Shown here: positions 17,190 through 25,645 of the stretch, in pieces
How the letters are laid out: each line of letters opens with the position of its first letter
How positions within the stretch are numbered: the first letter of the stretch is position 1
From: Nocardia sp. BMG111209
GTDB lineage: Bacteria > Actinomycetota > Actinomycetes > Mycobacteriales > Mycobacteriaceae
Assembly (NCBI RefSeq): GCF_000381925.1
Contig: NZ_KB907308.1
Coordinates: 186,001-250,000, forward strand
Direction of reading: 5' to 3'
DNA: 64,000 nucleotides
The notes under the pieces: generated by a model
What the model was told of the DNA's origin: nothing
Databases searched by the model: none
What the model saw: only the letters and a program-made list of their open reading frames with translations
Program-made: the position numbers and the translations under genes

Positions 17190-17537
17190 CTACCGTCGCC
17201 GCATGTGAGCGCCGGTGAGCACACAGTTCGGCAGCGGCCCGGCCGGCAGCGGCGTGGTCACCAGATCGCAAGCGCCGTCCGGGCAACCGAAGGATTCCTC
17301 GTCCGCACGACCCGGCCCGAGCCCCGGCGGTCCACTGGCGATCATCCGCCGAGTCTCGTCCGGGCTCGCGTCCAACAATTCCGCGACCAACGCCAGAACA
17401 GGTCTGCGGGCCCGGGCCTCATCCTCGATCCGCGTCAGCAACTCCCGGCGGGCTTCGGGCCACCGTGCACACTCCGCCCGTAGTGCCTCGAGCCCTTCAC
17501 ACAGCACCGTCAGCACGGCGCGCTCGGCGTCCTCCAC
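17190..17537 (-). CDS. Small Cys-containing protein, first gene of the CHAT cassette
   Basis: 115 residues. The first ~65 are helical and acidic (ERAVLTVLCEGLEALRAECA, then a helix ending ELLDASPDETRR). After a Gly/Pro linker, the C-terminus has Cys85, Cys90 and Cys105 in FGCPDGACDLV...PNCVLTG, a pattern like a small zinc-binding or redox loop, and ends in RRR. It is followed after six bases by the membrane protein. Short proteins with this C-terminal cysteine pattern recur beside actinobacterial conflict genes (recollection, not checked). The biochemical role is unknown. Confidence 0.75.
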   Translation of the reverse strand: MEDAERAVLTVLCEGLEALRAECARWPEARRELLTRIEDEARARRPVLALVAELLDASPDETRRMIASGPPGLGPGRADEESFGCPDGACDLVTTPLPAGPLPNCVLTGAHMRRR

Positions 17538-17601
17538 CCGATTCCCCTTGTCTCACACGAGAATTCCCGCCACCGCTACGCTGTGCCGTAACTCATGTCA
17601 C

Positions 17602-17615
17602 ATCATCGCGATGAT
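17602..17615. promoter_or_regulatory. 14-bp perfect palindrome upstream of the CHAT cassette
   Basis: ATCATCGCGATGAT, 65 bp before the ATG (17537) of the first CHAT-cassette gene. Its position suits an operator; the binding protein is unknown. Confidence 0.35.
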
Positions 17616-17655
17616 CCCACCGACGAGTGCCCGGGAACAACAGCATGCACCACAT

Positions 17656-17751
17656 GCCGACACAGATGCGGCAGCGGGTGGCCGCGACCTGCGCACCCGA
17701 TACCCGAAGCGGCCGCACCCATGGGCATCGCTGATCCACAGCGGCCCATGA
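17656..17751 (+). pseudogene. 3' remnant of a second CHAT-domain gene
   Basis: The plus-strand frame ending with TGA at 17751 reads RDLRTRYPKRPHPWASLIHSGP in its last residues. The intact CHAT protein ends TLRAEHPTRPDLWAGLIHSGP. The shared pattern LR-x(2)-(Y/H)P-x-RP-x(2)-WA-x-LIHSGP-stop is too long for chance. About 30 residues survive; upstream the frame has no catalytic His or Cys motif. The remnant points away from the intact cassette (inverted orientation), indicating past duplication, replacement or recombination of CHAT genes. Confidence 0.6.
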
Positions 17752-17949
17752 CCCGTCGCCGCCGGCCGCTCGAAATCCATTGCGCTGCTGGGTATGCGCT
17801 CACAGCCATCGCCGTGAGCCGGTCGGCCGCCGACCGGGTCCGTTGGGGTGCCGGCCGATCGTGGCGGTTTCGGTTGCCGCGGTGGTTGTTTCGCTTCCTT
17901 CGGGGTTACCGTGGAGGGGGTTGCGGTCGAGCGATCGGGAGGCGATCGG

Positions 17950-19125
17950 GTGGACGGGAATCGAGTCGGGATCATCGGGGGCAGCATCGCCGGGTGCGCG
18001 GCCGCCACGGTACTGCGGCGGGCGGGTTGTGAGGTCACGGTATTCGAGCGCAGCGCGGGGGTGTTGCGCGATCGCGGCCACGGGGTGAGCCTTTCCGGCG
18101 AAGCCCGCGCCGAGTTGGTGGACGAGGATCTGATCGATGCCGACCTGCCCGCGTGGCCGATCACCGAGCGGTCGTGGTTCGCTCGCGACGGGGATACGCC
18201 GCTCGGCCGATTGCTGTGGCAGCAGCCGTTTTCCGGGATCGTGCACAACTGGGGCATGCTGTGGGCGAATCTGCGGGATCGGGTTCCGGGCACCGATTAC
18301 CGCGACGGTGTTCGAGTTTCCGGTATCGAGCCTGCCGACGACGGGGTCACCGTGCACATGGACGGCGCTGCGGCAGAGCATTTCGATCTCGTCGTCGGCG
18401 CCGACGGTTACCGGTCGTCGGTCCGGGCCGCGGTGGATCCGGTTGCGGAACCCACCTCCGCGGGCTATGTGCTGTGGCGCGGCGGATATCCGGTCGCCGA
18501 ACTCCCTCAGCCGGTACCCGATGTGCTGCATCAGCAGACCGTGACGATTGCCTTCCCGGGCGGGCATGCCTTGGTGATGATCACTCCGGGTGAGGGCGGT
18601 TCGCGGATCTACTGGGGCGTCTATCATCAACCGGCCGAGCCGTTGCCGTCCGACGTCGACCATCTGTCGGCCGCGGATCTTCCCGGTCTGGATGCGCTGC
18701 TGTCGCAGCACTTTCCGCCGTATTGGGCCGATGTGGTCGGCCGGACGCCGCGCGACGCCACGGTCGTTCATCCGGTGCTCGACATCCAGACCTCCAGCTA
18801 CACCGCGCAGCGGATCGCGCTGCTCGGCGACGCGGCCACGCTGGCGCGGCCGCATACCGGTAGCGGTGCGGTCAAAGCCGTGCAGGATGCTTTGGCGCTG
18901 GGCCGCCTGCGCCGCGAACACGGCGACTGGGCAACGGTTCTCGCCGAATACGACGCGGCGCGCCGCCCGGCGGGTACCGCACTCGTCGACCTCGGCCGCC
19001 GCATCGGCGAAGCGCAGGTGACCGGTACGCCGCCCTGGATGTCCATGAGCCCGGACGATTTCAGCGCGTGGATTCAGTCGGTACTCTCCGGCCGCCGTCT
19101 CTACCTCTACGACACCCCCCGCTGA
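17950..19125 (+). CDS. FAD-dependent monooxygenase (PHBH/aromatic hydroxylase type)
   Basis: 391 residues from GTG 17950, chosen for the upstream GGGAGG and because the Rossmann motif starts at once: VGIIGGSIAGCAAATVLRRAG (GxGxxG variant with Gly10, Gly11, Gly15). The second FAD motif, DLVVGADGYRSSVR, is near residue 142. The third, RIALLGDAATLARPHTGSG, is near 295 and binds the ribityl chain. This is a single-component class A flavoprotein monooxygenase using NAD(P)H and O2. The C-terminus lacks a thioredoxin-like extension. The substrate is unknown; no biosynthetic partners are adjacent. It is cytoplasmic. Confidence 0.9.
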   Translation: MDGNRVGIIGGSIAGCAAATVLRRAGCEVTVFERSAGVLRDRGHGVSLSGEARAELVDEDLIDADLPAWPITERSWFARDGDTPLGRLLWQQPFSGIVHNWGMLWANLRDRVPGTDYRDGVRVSGIEPADDGVTVHMDGAAAEHFDLVVGADGYRSSVRAAVDPVAEPTSAGYVLWRGGYPVAELPQPVPDVLHQQTVTIAFPGGHALVMITPGEGGSRIYWGVYHQPAEPLPSDVDHLSAADLPGLDALLSQHFPPYWADVVGRTPRDATVVHPVLDIQTSSYTAQRIALLGDAATLARPHTGSGAVKAVQDALALGRLRREHGDWATVLAEYDAARRPAGTALVDLGRRIGEAQVTGTPPWMSMSPDDFSAWIQSVLSGRRLYLYDTPR

Positions 19126-19227
19126 CCGGTTATCGGGTCCGCTCGGAGCGCGGCGGTGATGCTCGTGTTCGAGTAAAGTTGACTGGTTCCCGAATGCTGC
19201 TGGGGCACAGAACCGCTGGGGGTCTTC

Positions 19228-20658
19228 ATGTCGGGGCTGGGACGGCCAGGCTGGGTGCTCGCCGATCGCTATCTGTTGATCGAGAAGCTGGGCAGTGGGG
19301 GATTCGGGACCGTATGGAAAGCGCGTGATCAGCGGTTGCGGGTCGATGTCGCGGTGAAGGAAGTGCTGCTCCCGCAGGCCGAATCGAGTACGGAGCATGC
19401 CGAGCGGGTTGCGCGGGCCGAACGTGAGGCCCGCAATGCCGCCCGGCTGCGTGATCATCCGAATATCGTCGGTGTTCTCGATGTGGTCACCGACGGTGTG
19501 ACGCCTTGGATCGTGATGCGGTTGGTGTCCGGCCGATCGTTGAAGGAGCGGCTCGATGGTGATGGGCCGGTGGACGTCGCGGAGGCCACCGCCGTCGCCG
19601 GCGCGTTGTTGCAGGCGCTGCGGGCCGCTCATGATGCGGGTGTGGTTCACCGGGATGTCAAGCCTGGCAATATTCTGCTCGCCGGCGGTGGTGAGGTGCT
19701 GCTCACCGATTTCGGGACCGCTCGCCATCATTCCGATCACACGCTGACCGCCAAGGAGACGATCATCGGGTCGTTCGAGTACATGGCGCCGGAACGTATC
19801 GACGGCGAGGGTACGCCGGCGGGTGATCTGTATTCCCTCGGTGTCACGCTCTATCACGCGGTGGAGGGAGTTTCGCCGTTTCGCCGCGACACCATTCACG
19901 GAACGATGAAGGCGGTGATGTTCGGTGCGGCTCCCCCGCCCGCGCGGGCCGGGCAACTCGGCCGGCTCATCACTCGGTTGATGGACAAAGAGCCGGAGTT
20001 GCGTCCTTCCATTTCTCAGGCGCTGACTTTGCTCACGGCCCGGACGCCGGCGGTTCTCGCTCCGAAATCGGCTGGGCCCGCGGAGAATTCACGATTACCG
20101 GGAGTGGGTCGTCGGCGTGGGGAGGTCGGTCAGTTACTGGCGCGGGCCCGCGATCATCAGAAGCGTGGCGATATCGGTGAAGCCGAACGATTACTTCGCC
20201 AGGCGGCTGCGATGAACGACGCGCTCTCCATGTCCTTCCTCGCGCGGCTTCTCGAAAACCGGGGTTCTCGCACCGAGGCCGAGCATTGGTATCGGCAGGC
20301 CGCTGAAAGTGGTGAAACGTTGTCGATGCTCACTCTGGGCCATATGTGTATGAAGTCGGGTGACCTGAGTCAGGCCGCCTACTGGTATCGGCGTTATGTC
20401 GACCACGGCCATATCCTCGGAAAAGTCCATCTGGCAACGGTTCACGAGGCCTGGGGTGAGGACGATCTGGCCGAACAGCTCTACCGTGAGGTGGAGCGGG
20501 ACGGTGACATGGTCGCCCTGAAAGCCTTGGGCGACCGATGGAAGTCCTCGGGGCGTACGGATGCCGCCAAGCGCGTGTATCACAAGTCCGCCCAGGCCGG
20601 TTATGCCCCGGCGAAGGCAGCCCTCGCGAGCCTCAGCCCGCGTCATCCCTCGCGCTAG
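19228..20658 (+). CDS. Serine/threonine protein kinase with C-terminal Sel1/TPR-like repeats
   Basis: 476 residues. The kinase domain (~13-270) is complete: P-loop LGSGGFGTVW (21-30), Lys44 in VAVKE, catalytic HRDVKPGN (141-148), DFGTA (161) and APE (187-189). Residues ~298-470 hold four to five Sel1-like/TPR units (AEHWYRQAAESGETLSMLTLG, AAYWYRRYVDHGHILGKVHLA). There is no transmembrane segment or PASTA domain, so this is a soluble kinase with a scaffold tail, unlike PknB. Autophosphorylation in the T-loop (HTLTAKETIIGSFEYM) is expected. The convergent papain-like gene ends 58 bp away; a functional link is unproven. Confidence 0.93.
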   Translation: MSGLGRPGWVLADRYLLIEKLGSGGFGTVWKARDQRLRVDVAVKEVLLPQAESSTEHAERVARAEREARNAARLRDHPNIVGVLDVVTDGVTPWIVMRLVSGRSLKERLDGDGPVDVAEATAVAGALLQALRAAHDAGVVHRDVKPGNILLAGGGEVLLTDFGTARHHSDHTLTAKETIIGSFEYMAPERIDGEGTPAGDLYSLGVTLYHAVEGVSPFRRDTIHGTMKAVMFGAAPPPARAGQLGRLITRLMDKEPELRPSISQALTLLTARTPAVLAPKSAGPAENSRLPGVGRRRGEVGQLLARARDHQKRGDIGEAERLLRQAAAMNDALSMSFLARLLENRGSRTEAEHWYRQAAESGETLSMLTLGHMCMKSGDLSQAAYWYRRYVDHGHILGKVHLATVHEAWGEDDLAEQLYREVERDGDMVALKALGDRWKSSGRTDAAKRVYHKSAQAGYAPAKAALASLSPRHPSR

Positions 20659-20716
20659 CTGCTTCGACCTGGAAAACGGGCGGCTCACCGAGCACTGCGC
20701 ATTGCCCTCGGGGCGG

Positions 20717-21841
20717 CTATCGGCTGAAGGCCAGGAAGCTGACGTTCTGCTTGGTGCCCAGATCTCGTTCGGCGGCAATGGGTTTCACGCCCATTTGCGG
20801 GGTGGTGCCGATCTGCGGGCCCTGTCTGTCGGGTCGGTCCGTCTGATAATCGACGAAGACCAGGCCGTCGGGGGTGCGGCGCGCCAAGTTCCAGTGTCCG
20901 GCCGACGCGATGAGGACCGCGAAGACGCAGCCTTCGTACGTCGGTTGCAGCATTGCTTGTACTGCTTCCGCGAACGGCAGCGCGTCGGATTGGGTGCCCT
21001 GTTCGGCCACGCCGAACATCTGCGCCACTTTCTTGATGCCCGCGGCCGCTTTGACGTTCACCTCGGCGGTTTTCGCGAGGTCGGCCATGCTGTTGCCACC
21101 CTGGAGGGTGCGGTCGAACCTCACGAACGATTCCGGGTGCTGGTAGACCGTGGCGTAGTCGCGGCCCGCGAGTCCCGTCTTTGCCGCGTCGACCAGTTGG
21201 GGGTTCGGGGATAGCATTCGGACCACGTCGGATGTGGTCACGAAACTGCCGGTGACCGCGGTGATCACGGCGGCTGCGGTGCACAGGCCGCAGTTGATGT
21301 CGGCCGGGACGGCCATCCTCGGTTTGGTGTAGTACCACTTGTCGGCGACCAGGTTGCATTCCGCCGTGCTCCCGGTGTTCAAGAGCATGGCGTGGGTCAT
21401 CTTGTGGTACATGATCCGGTCACGGATCTCCGCGACGATGGTCGCGTCGTCGGTCTTCGCGAATTCTCGTAGGTAGGCGTCGGTGGCGAGGAGGACTGCG
21501 TCCGCGTGCCGGAAGTTCGGATCGGCGGTCATGGCTCGGTCGGCTCGATGCACGGTCGCCAGCAGTACTCGACCGGTTTCGGTGTGTGCGTCGTCGCGCA
21601 CCCGGGCCACGGCGGCGTTCCGCTCCTCGGTCGGGTGCTGGGTGAGTTGTTGCTCGGCTCGGTCCCGCACCTGGCGTAGCACCGGCACCAGGCTCTGATC
21701 GTCCGGATCGGTCTTGCCGGCGTCTGCGTAGAGGTCCAGGGCTGTCAGGAGTTGTTCGTATTGGGTGTTCGATGGCCCGATATTTCCCACTCCGGGAGTG
21801 TCCAGGTTCGCCCTCGTCCATTTGAGCATGCGTCGACCCAC
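20717..21841 (-). CDS. Predicted papain-like-fold protein (Tox-PL-like), hypothetical
   Basis: 374 residues, GTG 21841 (an ATG four codons later, at 21829, is an alternative). The first ~150 residues are helical and polar. The second half has a catalytic-looking layout: NCGLCTAAAVITAVTG (Cys184 or Cys187 starting a helix), then GHWNLARR (His316), then LVFVDYQTD (Asp331, Gln333). The order Cys-helix, GH-x-N, D-x-Q is that of papain-like-fold enzymes, including Tox-PL deamidase/protease domains of polymorphic toxins. There is no signal peptide or secretion domain. It could be an effector, a peptidase or a transglutaminase-like protein. This call rests on motif order only. Confidence 0.55.
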   Translation of the reverse strand: MGRRMLKWTRANLDTPGVGNIGPSNTQYEQLLTALDLYADAGKTDPDDQSLVPVLRQVRDRAEQQLTQHPTEERNAAVARVRDDAHTETGRVLLATVHRADRAMTADPNFRHADAVLLATDAYLREFAKTDDATIVAEIRDRIMYHKMTHAMLLNTGSTAECNLVADKWYYTKPRMAVPADINCGLCTAAAVITAVTGSFVTTSDVVRMLSPNPQLVDAAKTGLAGRDYATVYQHPESFVRFDRTLQGGNSMADLAKTAEVNVKAAAGIKKVAQMFGVAEQGTQSDALPFAEAVQAMLQPTYEGCVFAVLIASAGHWNLARRTPDGLVFVDYQTDRPDRQGPQIGTTPQMGVKPIAAERDLGTKQNVSFLAFSR

Positions 21842-22062
21842 CTCGAATCACCATGGCCCGAGCGAGTTCTCCGACCAGGTCGGCCTACCGCGCATCCGTA
21901 CCGATGTCCTGGCGAACCCGTACCGGCCACCCCGGATGGGACGACCGGTGCCGTGCGGCGTGCCCCGCTCAAGTGTGGCACGCTCAATTTGCTTGGGGCA
22001 GAACAACTGTCAAGATCATGGCGCCGATGCGGAACCGACCGGTAGTGATGCGATCGGGTGGA

Positions 22063-23646
22063 TCAGGTGCGGGTGGTCAGGTGCCGGCGGACGATCTCCA
22101 GCAGGTCGTTGCCGCGGGGGACGCCGAGGCCGGTGCAAGGGTCCCAGCCCGCGCCGGCTCGGTAGGCTCCGTTGCTGCCCTGGGTGATGTCGCGGAAGCC
22201 GGGGGCCGGTTTGCCGGCGGCGACACCCTGGTAGAACACCGGCTGGGCCAGGCCGATCGGCCGTTGCACGGTTTCGGTGATGCGGCTGATCAGCGCGGCC
22301 CACAGGGGGGCGGACGCGCTGGTGCCGCCGATGCTCTGGTCGCTGCCTCGCCAGCGGACGATGTATCCGGTGGCGGGGTCGGCGTCGGCGGCGACGTCCG
22401 GTACTCCGCGGCCCGGGCGGCCGTTGCGCGACGGGACTCCTACCGCGGACTGCCAATCGGGAACGGGGAAGACCGAACTCACTCCGCCGCCGGTGGCATT
22501 GTCGGCACCGGCTCCGCCCCAGACGGTTTCGGAGTCGACGGCGTGGGTGTCGGGCCGGGCCGACAGGGTGGTGCCGCCGACGGCGAGCACGTGCGGGCTC
22601 GAGGCCGGGAAAGCCTGGTGCGGGCCGGGGCTGTCGTCGCGGGAGCGGCTGCCGTCGTCGCCGGACGAGACACAGACGGTGACGCCGAGCGCGGCCGCGT
22701 CGGCGAAGGCGGCGTCGATGGATTTCATGGCCTGGGTGGTCCAGCGCTCCTCGGACAGGCCCCAGCTGATGCTCATCGCCACCGGTGCGGGATTCGCGTG
22801 CGCGGCCGTCGCGATGGCGTCGAGGAAACCGCGGTCCGACCACGGTGCGAAGTACACGACCTGCGCCGCGCCGGGCGCCGCCGCACCCAGCACCTGGATG
22901 TCGAGGGTGACCTCGCCGGAGACGTCGTCGTCGGCGCTGTTGCTGTTCTTCTGGCCGTCGATACCGACCGAGGTGATCTTCGGTGCCGGGATCCGGAGTT
23001 CGGCGAAATAGTCGTCGATATCCTGCTGATCGAATCCGCCGCCGAACTCCAGGATCGCGACGGTCTGACCCGCCCCGGTGGCCGGCGGGAAGTCGTAGAT
23101 CGCCGCCAGTTGCGGTGGGGTGTATGCGGTGGCGCGGGCGGCCTGGGCATCGTCGGGCAGCCGGAAATTCGGACGCACCTGCGGGCGGTCGTCCAGGCCG
23201 AGGACCGCGGTGACGACACCCGCCCAGGCGGCCGGGACGTACAGCAGCCCGCTGCGCATGCGGTACGCCGCCGGCTCGCCACCGACGGGATCGATGTCGC
23301 GTACCGCGGACAGCTCGACCCCGAACAACCGCTGCGCCACCGCGACCGGCGCGCTCGCGGACACCCGCCGCGAACCGGCGTGCTGCTCGTGTACCCGGGC
23401 GCCGGCATTCTCGAGTGAGGACACCACCAGCTCGAGGTCGATCGGGTCGGCGCCGTAGCGGGCGGCCAGTTCGTCCGCTGTGATCGTCGCGGTACCGGTC
23501 ACCAGCTCGGCGGGTAGTTCGGCCCGGCGGCGCAACACCACGGTGAATTCCACCGATGCCGCGGGATCGACCGGTCCCAGTTGCTCCACGTGGTGGAGCA
23601 CGCCGCGCTCGCTACCGGCCAGTGCCACGAGATCCGTACCGTTCAT
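22063..23646 (-). CDS. S53-family serine peptidase (kumamolisin/sedolisin type)
   Basis: 527 residues. Residues ~10-165 are the pro-kumamolisin activation domain (VEQLGPVDPAASVEFTVVLR, ITADELAARYGAD, RRVSASAPVAVAQRLFGVEL). The catalytic domain follows from TAYTPPQLAAIYDFP. The triad is visible: Glu245 and Asp249 in SGEVTLDIQ, and Ser443 in GGTSASAPL; the oxyanion Asp is in SSGDDG near 330. The calcium-site region near the C-terminus contains FRDITQGSNG and GWDPCTGLG. ATG 23646 is chosen because GGGAGGGGCGGAG precedes it. No signal peptide was seen, unusual for an enzyme that is normally exported and acid-activated, so export would need another route. Confidence 0.93.
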   Translation of the reverse strand: MNGTDLVALAGSERGVLHHVEQLGPVDPAASVEFTVVLRRRAELPAELVTGTATITADELAARYGADPIDLELVVSSLENAGARVHEQHAGSRRVSASAPVAVAQRLFGVELSAVRDIDPVGGEPAAYRMRSGLLYVPAAWAGVVTAVLGLDDRPQVRPNFRLPDDAQAARATAYTPPQLAAIYDFPPATGAGQTVAILEFGGGFDQQDIDDYFAELRIPAPKITSVGIDGQKNSNSADDDVSGEVTLDIQVLGAAAPGAAQVVYFAPWSDRGFLDAIATAAHANPAPVAMSISWGLSEERWTTQAMKSIDAAFADAAALGVTVCVSSGDDGSRSRDDSPGPHQAFPASSPHVLAVGGTTLSARPDTHAVDSETVWGGAGADNATGGGVSSVFPVPDWQSAVGVPSRNGRPGRGVPDVAADADPATGYIVRWRGSDQSIGGTSASAPLWAALISRITETVQRPIGLAQPVFYQGVAAGKPAPGFRDITQGSNGAYRAGAGWDPCTGLGVPRGNDLLEIVRRHLTTRT

Positions 23647-24051
23647 CGGCTCCGCCCCTCCCATAGTGAAACACCAAGGGGCGCCTACGATCTCCACCCC
23701 GAACAAGTCCGCACGAGTGTATCCGCCGGGCGGTGCCGCTGCAATGTGAGCGCGGTCGTGGCAACGCTCCGGTCACCTACAGGTGAACAGTCGGTTCTCG
23801 CCCGTATCACCGAAATTCGCCGAGGACATCGGGGCGACCCGTCCCCCGTTGCGGCGGTGGCCCTCCGCCGCATGTCCGGACGTCCGGCCGGTAGCGACCC
23901 TCCCGCAGCCCGCCACTCGGTACACGGCGGCATCGAGTTCTTGCCGTGGACGCGAACCGTCGTACCGGTCGTCTCGAATATCGGCGCACGTTCGAAACGG
24001 CCGGCCGGAGACGCGACGATGCCTCCGGTGGACACTCGGTACGCTGGCACG
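23647..24051. other. Divergent intergenic region with a short inverted repeat
   Basis: 405 bp between the S53 peptidase and the PPOX-like gene. It contains TCACCT-AC-AGGTGA at 23773-23786, a possible operator half-site pair. No coding frame with good features was seen on either strand. Confidence 0.35.
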
Positions 24052-24462
24052 ATGAGCGTCGTGGTGGCAGCGGAGGATCTCGCGGGGACCCTCGCCGGAT
24101 ACAACATCGCCTATCTGATCACCGTCGGTGACGATGCCCGGCCGCATGCGGTCCAGGTCCGTCCTCGGCTCGACGCCGATCGAATCGTGGTGGCGGCCAT
24201 GGGGGCCCGGACTCGGCGCAATGCCGCCGAGCGGAGTACGGTCACGCTCTTGTGGCCGCCGCCGGAGCCGACCGGTTACACGCTGCTCGTGGACGGCACC
24301 GCCACGGTGACCGACGCCGGTGTCGAGATCGCGATCACCCATGCGGTACTGCACCGTGCCCCTGCGGATCCGGTTGCGCCGACCGGGGACGACTGCGGTA
24401 GCGACTGCCGTCCGGTTCCGCTGGGAGCAGCGGCAGCCGATCACGATTCCGCCATACGCTGA
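24052..24462 (+). CDS. Pyridoxamine 5'-phosphate oxidase-like small flavin/heme protein
   Basis: 136 residues from ATG 24052. Its beta-barrel pattern is typical of the split-barrel PPOX/FMN superfamily: LAGYNIAYLITVGDDARPHAVQVRPRL, then VVAAMGARTRRNAAERSTVTLLWPP, then LLVDGTATV. The C-terminus carries two Cys (DCGSDCRP). Members bind FMN, F420 or haem; the short length and the RRNAAE helix fit actinobacterial F420/FMN-binding stress proteins. The exact cofactor cannot be read here. It is monocistronic. Confidence 0.78.
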   Translation: MSVVVAAEDLAGTLAGYNIAYLITVGDDARPHAVQVRPRLDADRIVVAAMGARTRRNAAERSTVTLLWPPPEPTGYTLLVDGTATVTDAGVEIAITHAVLHRAPADPVAPTGDDCGSDCRPVPLGAAAADHDSAIR

Positions 24463-24614
24463 CCGTCGGATCGGTTCGATCCGTGCGCGGCGGCAGCCGG
24501 AACACCGCTTCGAGCGGAATTACCTGTTCGAGAAGGTACGAGTACCGATTCGGGTGATGAAACACGGTTCGATTTGCGAACATTCGTTCCGCGGCCCCGA
24601 GTACGGTGTTTCGC

Positions 24615-25610
24615 ATGCCGTTACAGCCCCAACGCTGGACTCCGCCACCCGCGCCGCCGCGGGCCCGCCTGCCACACAGCACTCCGCCCATGCCGGCCCC
24701 GCGCCTGCTGCCGATTCCTGGGCGTGGGCCGGAGGATGTGGTGATCGGTGCGGATGGGCGGCTGCTCACCGGGATCGAGGGTGGGCCGGTGCTGGCGGTG
24801 GATCCGCAGGACGGGCGGTTGGAGCAGATCGCGTTCACCGGCGGGCGGGCCCTCGGGTTGCATGCCGGGGCCGACGGAAGCGTACTGATCTGCGATGCGG
24901 AACGCGGACTGTTGCGGCTGGATCCGGTCTACAAGGGGCTGGAAGTGCTCGTGGACGCGGTCGACGGTGAACCGTTGCGGTTCGCCAGCAATGTCGTCGA
25001 AGGGCCGGACGGCAGCATCTATTTCACCGAATCGAGCCGGCGCTATCCGCTCTCGCGGTACATGGGCGATTTCTACGAGCATTCCGGAACGGGGCGGCTG
25101 TTCCGCCGGCATCCCGACGGTGGCGTCGAAACCCTGCTCGACGGACTGCAATTCGCCAACGGGCTGGTGGTCGCGCCGGACGGGTCCTGCGTGGTGGTCG
25201 CGGAGACCGCGGGGTATCGGCTGTCCCGGTACCGGCTCACCGGGCCGGACGCGGGGCGCCACGATCTGCTGGCCGACAATCTGCCGGGATTCCCGGACAA
25301 TCTCGGCCTGGGCAGCGACGGGCTGATCTGGGTGGCACTGGTGACGCCGCGAAATCCGTTGCTGGACAATCTTCTTCCGCGTCCGGGCTGGATTCGGAAA
25401 CTGATCTGGGCGATTCCGCCCGCGTTGCAACCCGGGCCGGCGCGCACCGTCTGGGTCCAGGCGTTCGACTTCGACGGCGCCCTCGTCCACGATCTCCAGT
25501 GCGAGGGCGGCGATTACGCGCAGGTGACGGGTGTCGCCGAACGCGACGGCACGCTGTATCTCGGTAGTCTCAGCGAGGCGGCGATCGCCGTCACCCGGTT
25601 GCCGGAGTGA
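24615..25610 (+). CDS. SMP-30/strictosidine synthase-like beta-propeller protein
   Basis: 331 residues from ATG 24615 (GTG 24606 is an alternative; neither has a strong ribosome site). After a Pro-rich N-terminus, six-bladed propeller units are visible: GPEDVVIGADGRLLTGIEGG, a blade with RLDPVYKGLE, NVVEGPDGSIYFTESSRRYPL and FANGLVVAPDGSCVVVAETA. The conserved strictosidine-synthase-like block NLPGFPDNLGLGSDGLIWVAL follows near residue 230. Relatives hydrolyse lactones or organic esters; plant strictosidine synthase activity is not implied. It is probably a cytoplasmic gluconolactonase-like hydrolase with unknown substrate. Confidence 0.88.
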   Translation: MPLQPQRWTPPPAPPRARLPHSTPPMPAPRLLPIPGRGPEDVVIGADGRLLTGIEGGPVLAVDPQDGRLEQIAFTGGRALGLHAGADGSVLICDAERGLLRLDPVYKGLEVLVDAVDGEPLRFASNVVEGPDGSIYFTESSRRYPLSRYMGDFYEHSGTGRLFRRHPDGGVETLLDGLQFANGLVVAPDGSCVVVAETAGYRLSRYRLTGPDAGRHDLLADNLPGFPDNLGLGSDGLIWVALVTPRNPLLDNLLPRPGWIRKLIWAIPPALQPGPARTVWVQAFDFDGALVHDLQCEGGDYAQVTGVAERDGTLYLGSLSEAAIAVTRLPE

Positions 25611-25645
25611 ATGCACCGGCCGGTCATCGCGATACTGGAGGTGGG

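Larger units (their letters stand above)
17538..17949. other. Region upstream of the CHAT cassette and the FAD monooxygenase
   Basis: Divergent region between the minus-strand CHAT cassette and the plus-strand monooxygenase. It contains a 14-bp palindrome and a fragment of a second CHAT gene, listed separately. Long frames on the minus strand (for example 18293 to 17598) show no protein-like features. Confidence 0.5.

Noticed and set aside
17800..19956. Long minus-strand open frame over the FAD monooxygenase and kinase genes
   Set aside because: It is antisense to clear conserved genes and its translation has no family features; this is typical of GC-rich third-position bias.
22016..22843. 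Arg-rich minus-strand frame overlapping the S53 peptidase gene in another phase
   Set aside because: It overlaps the conserved catalytic domain in a different frame and its composition is the usual GC artefact.
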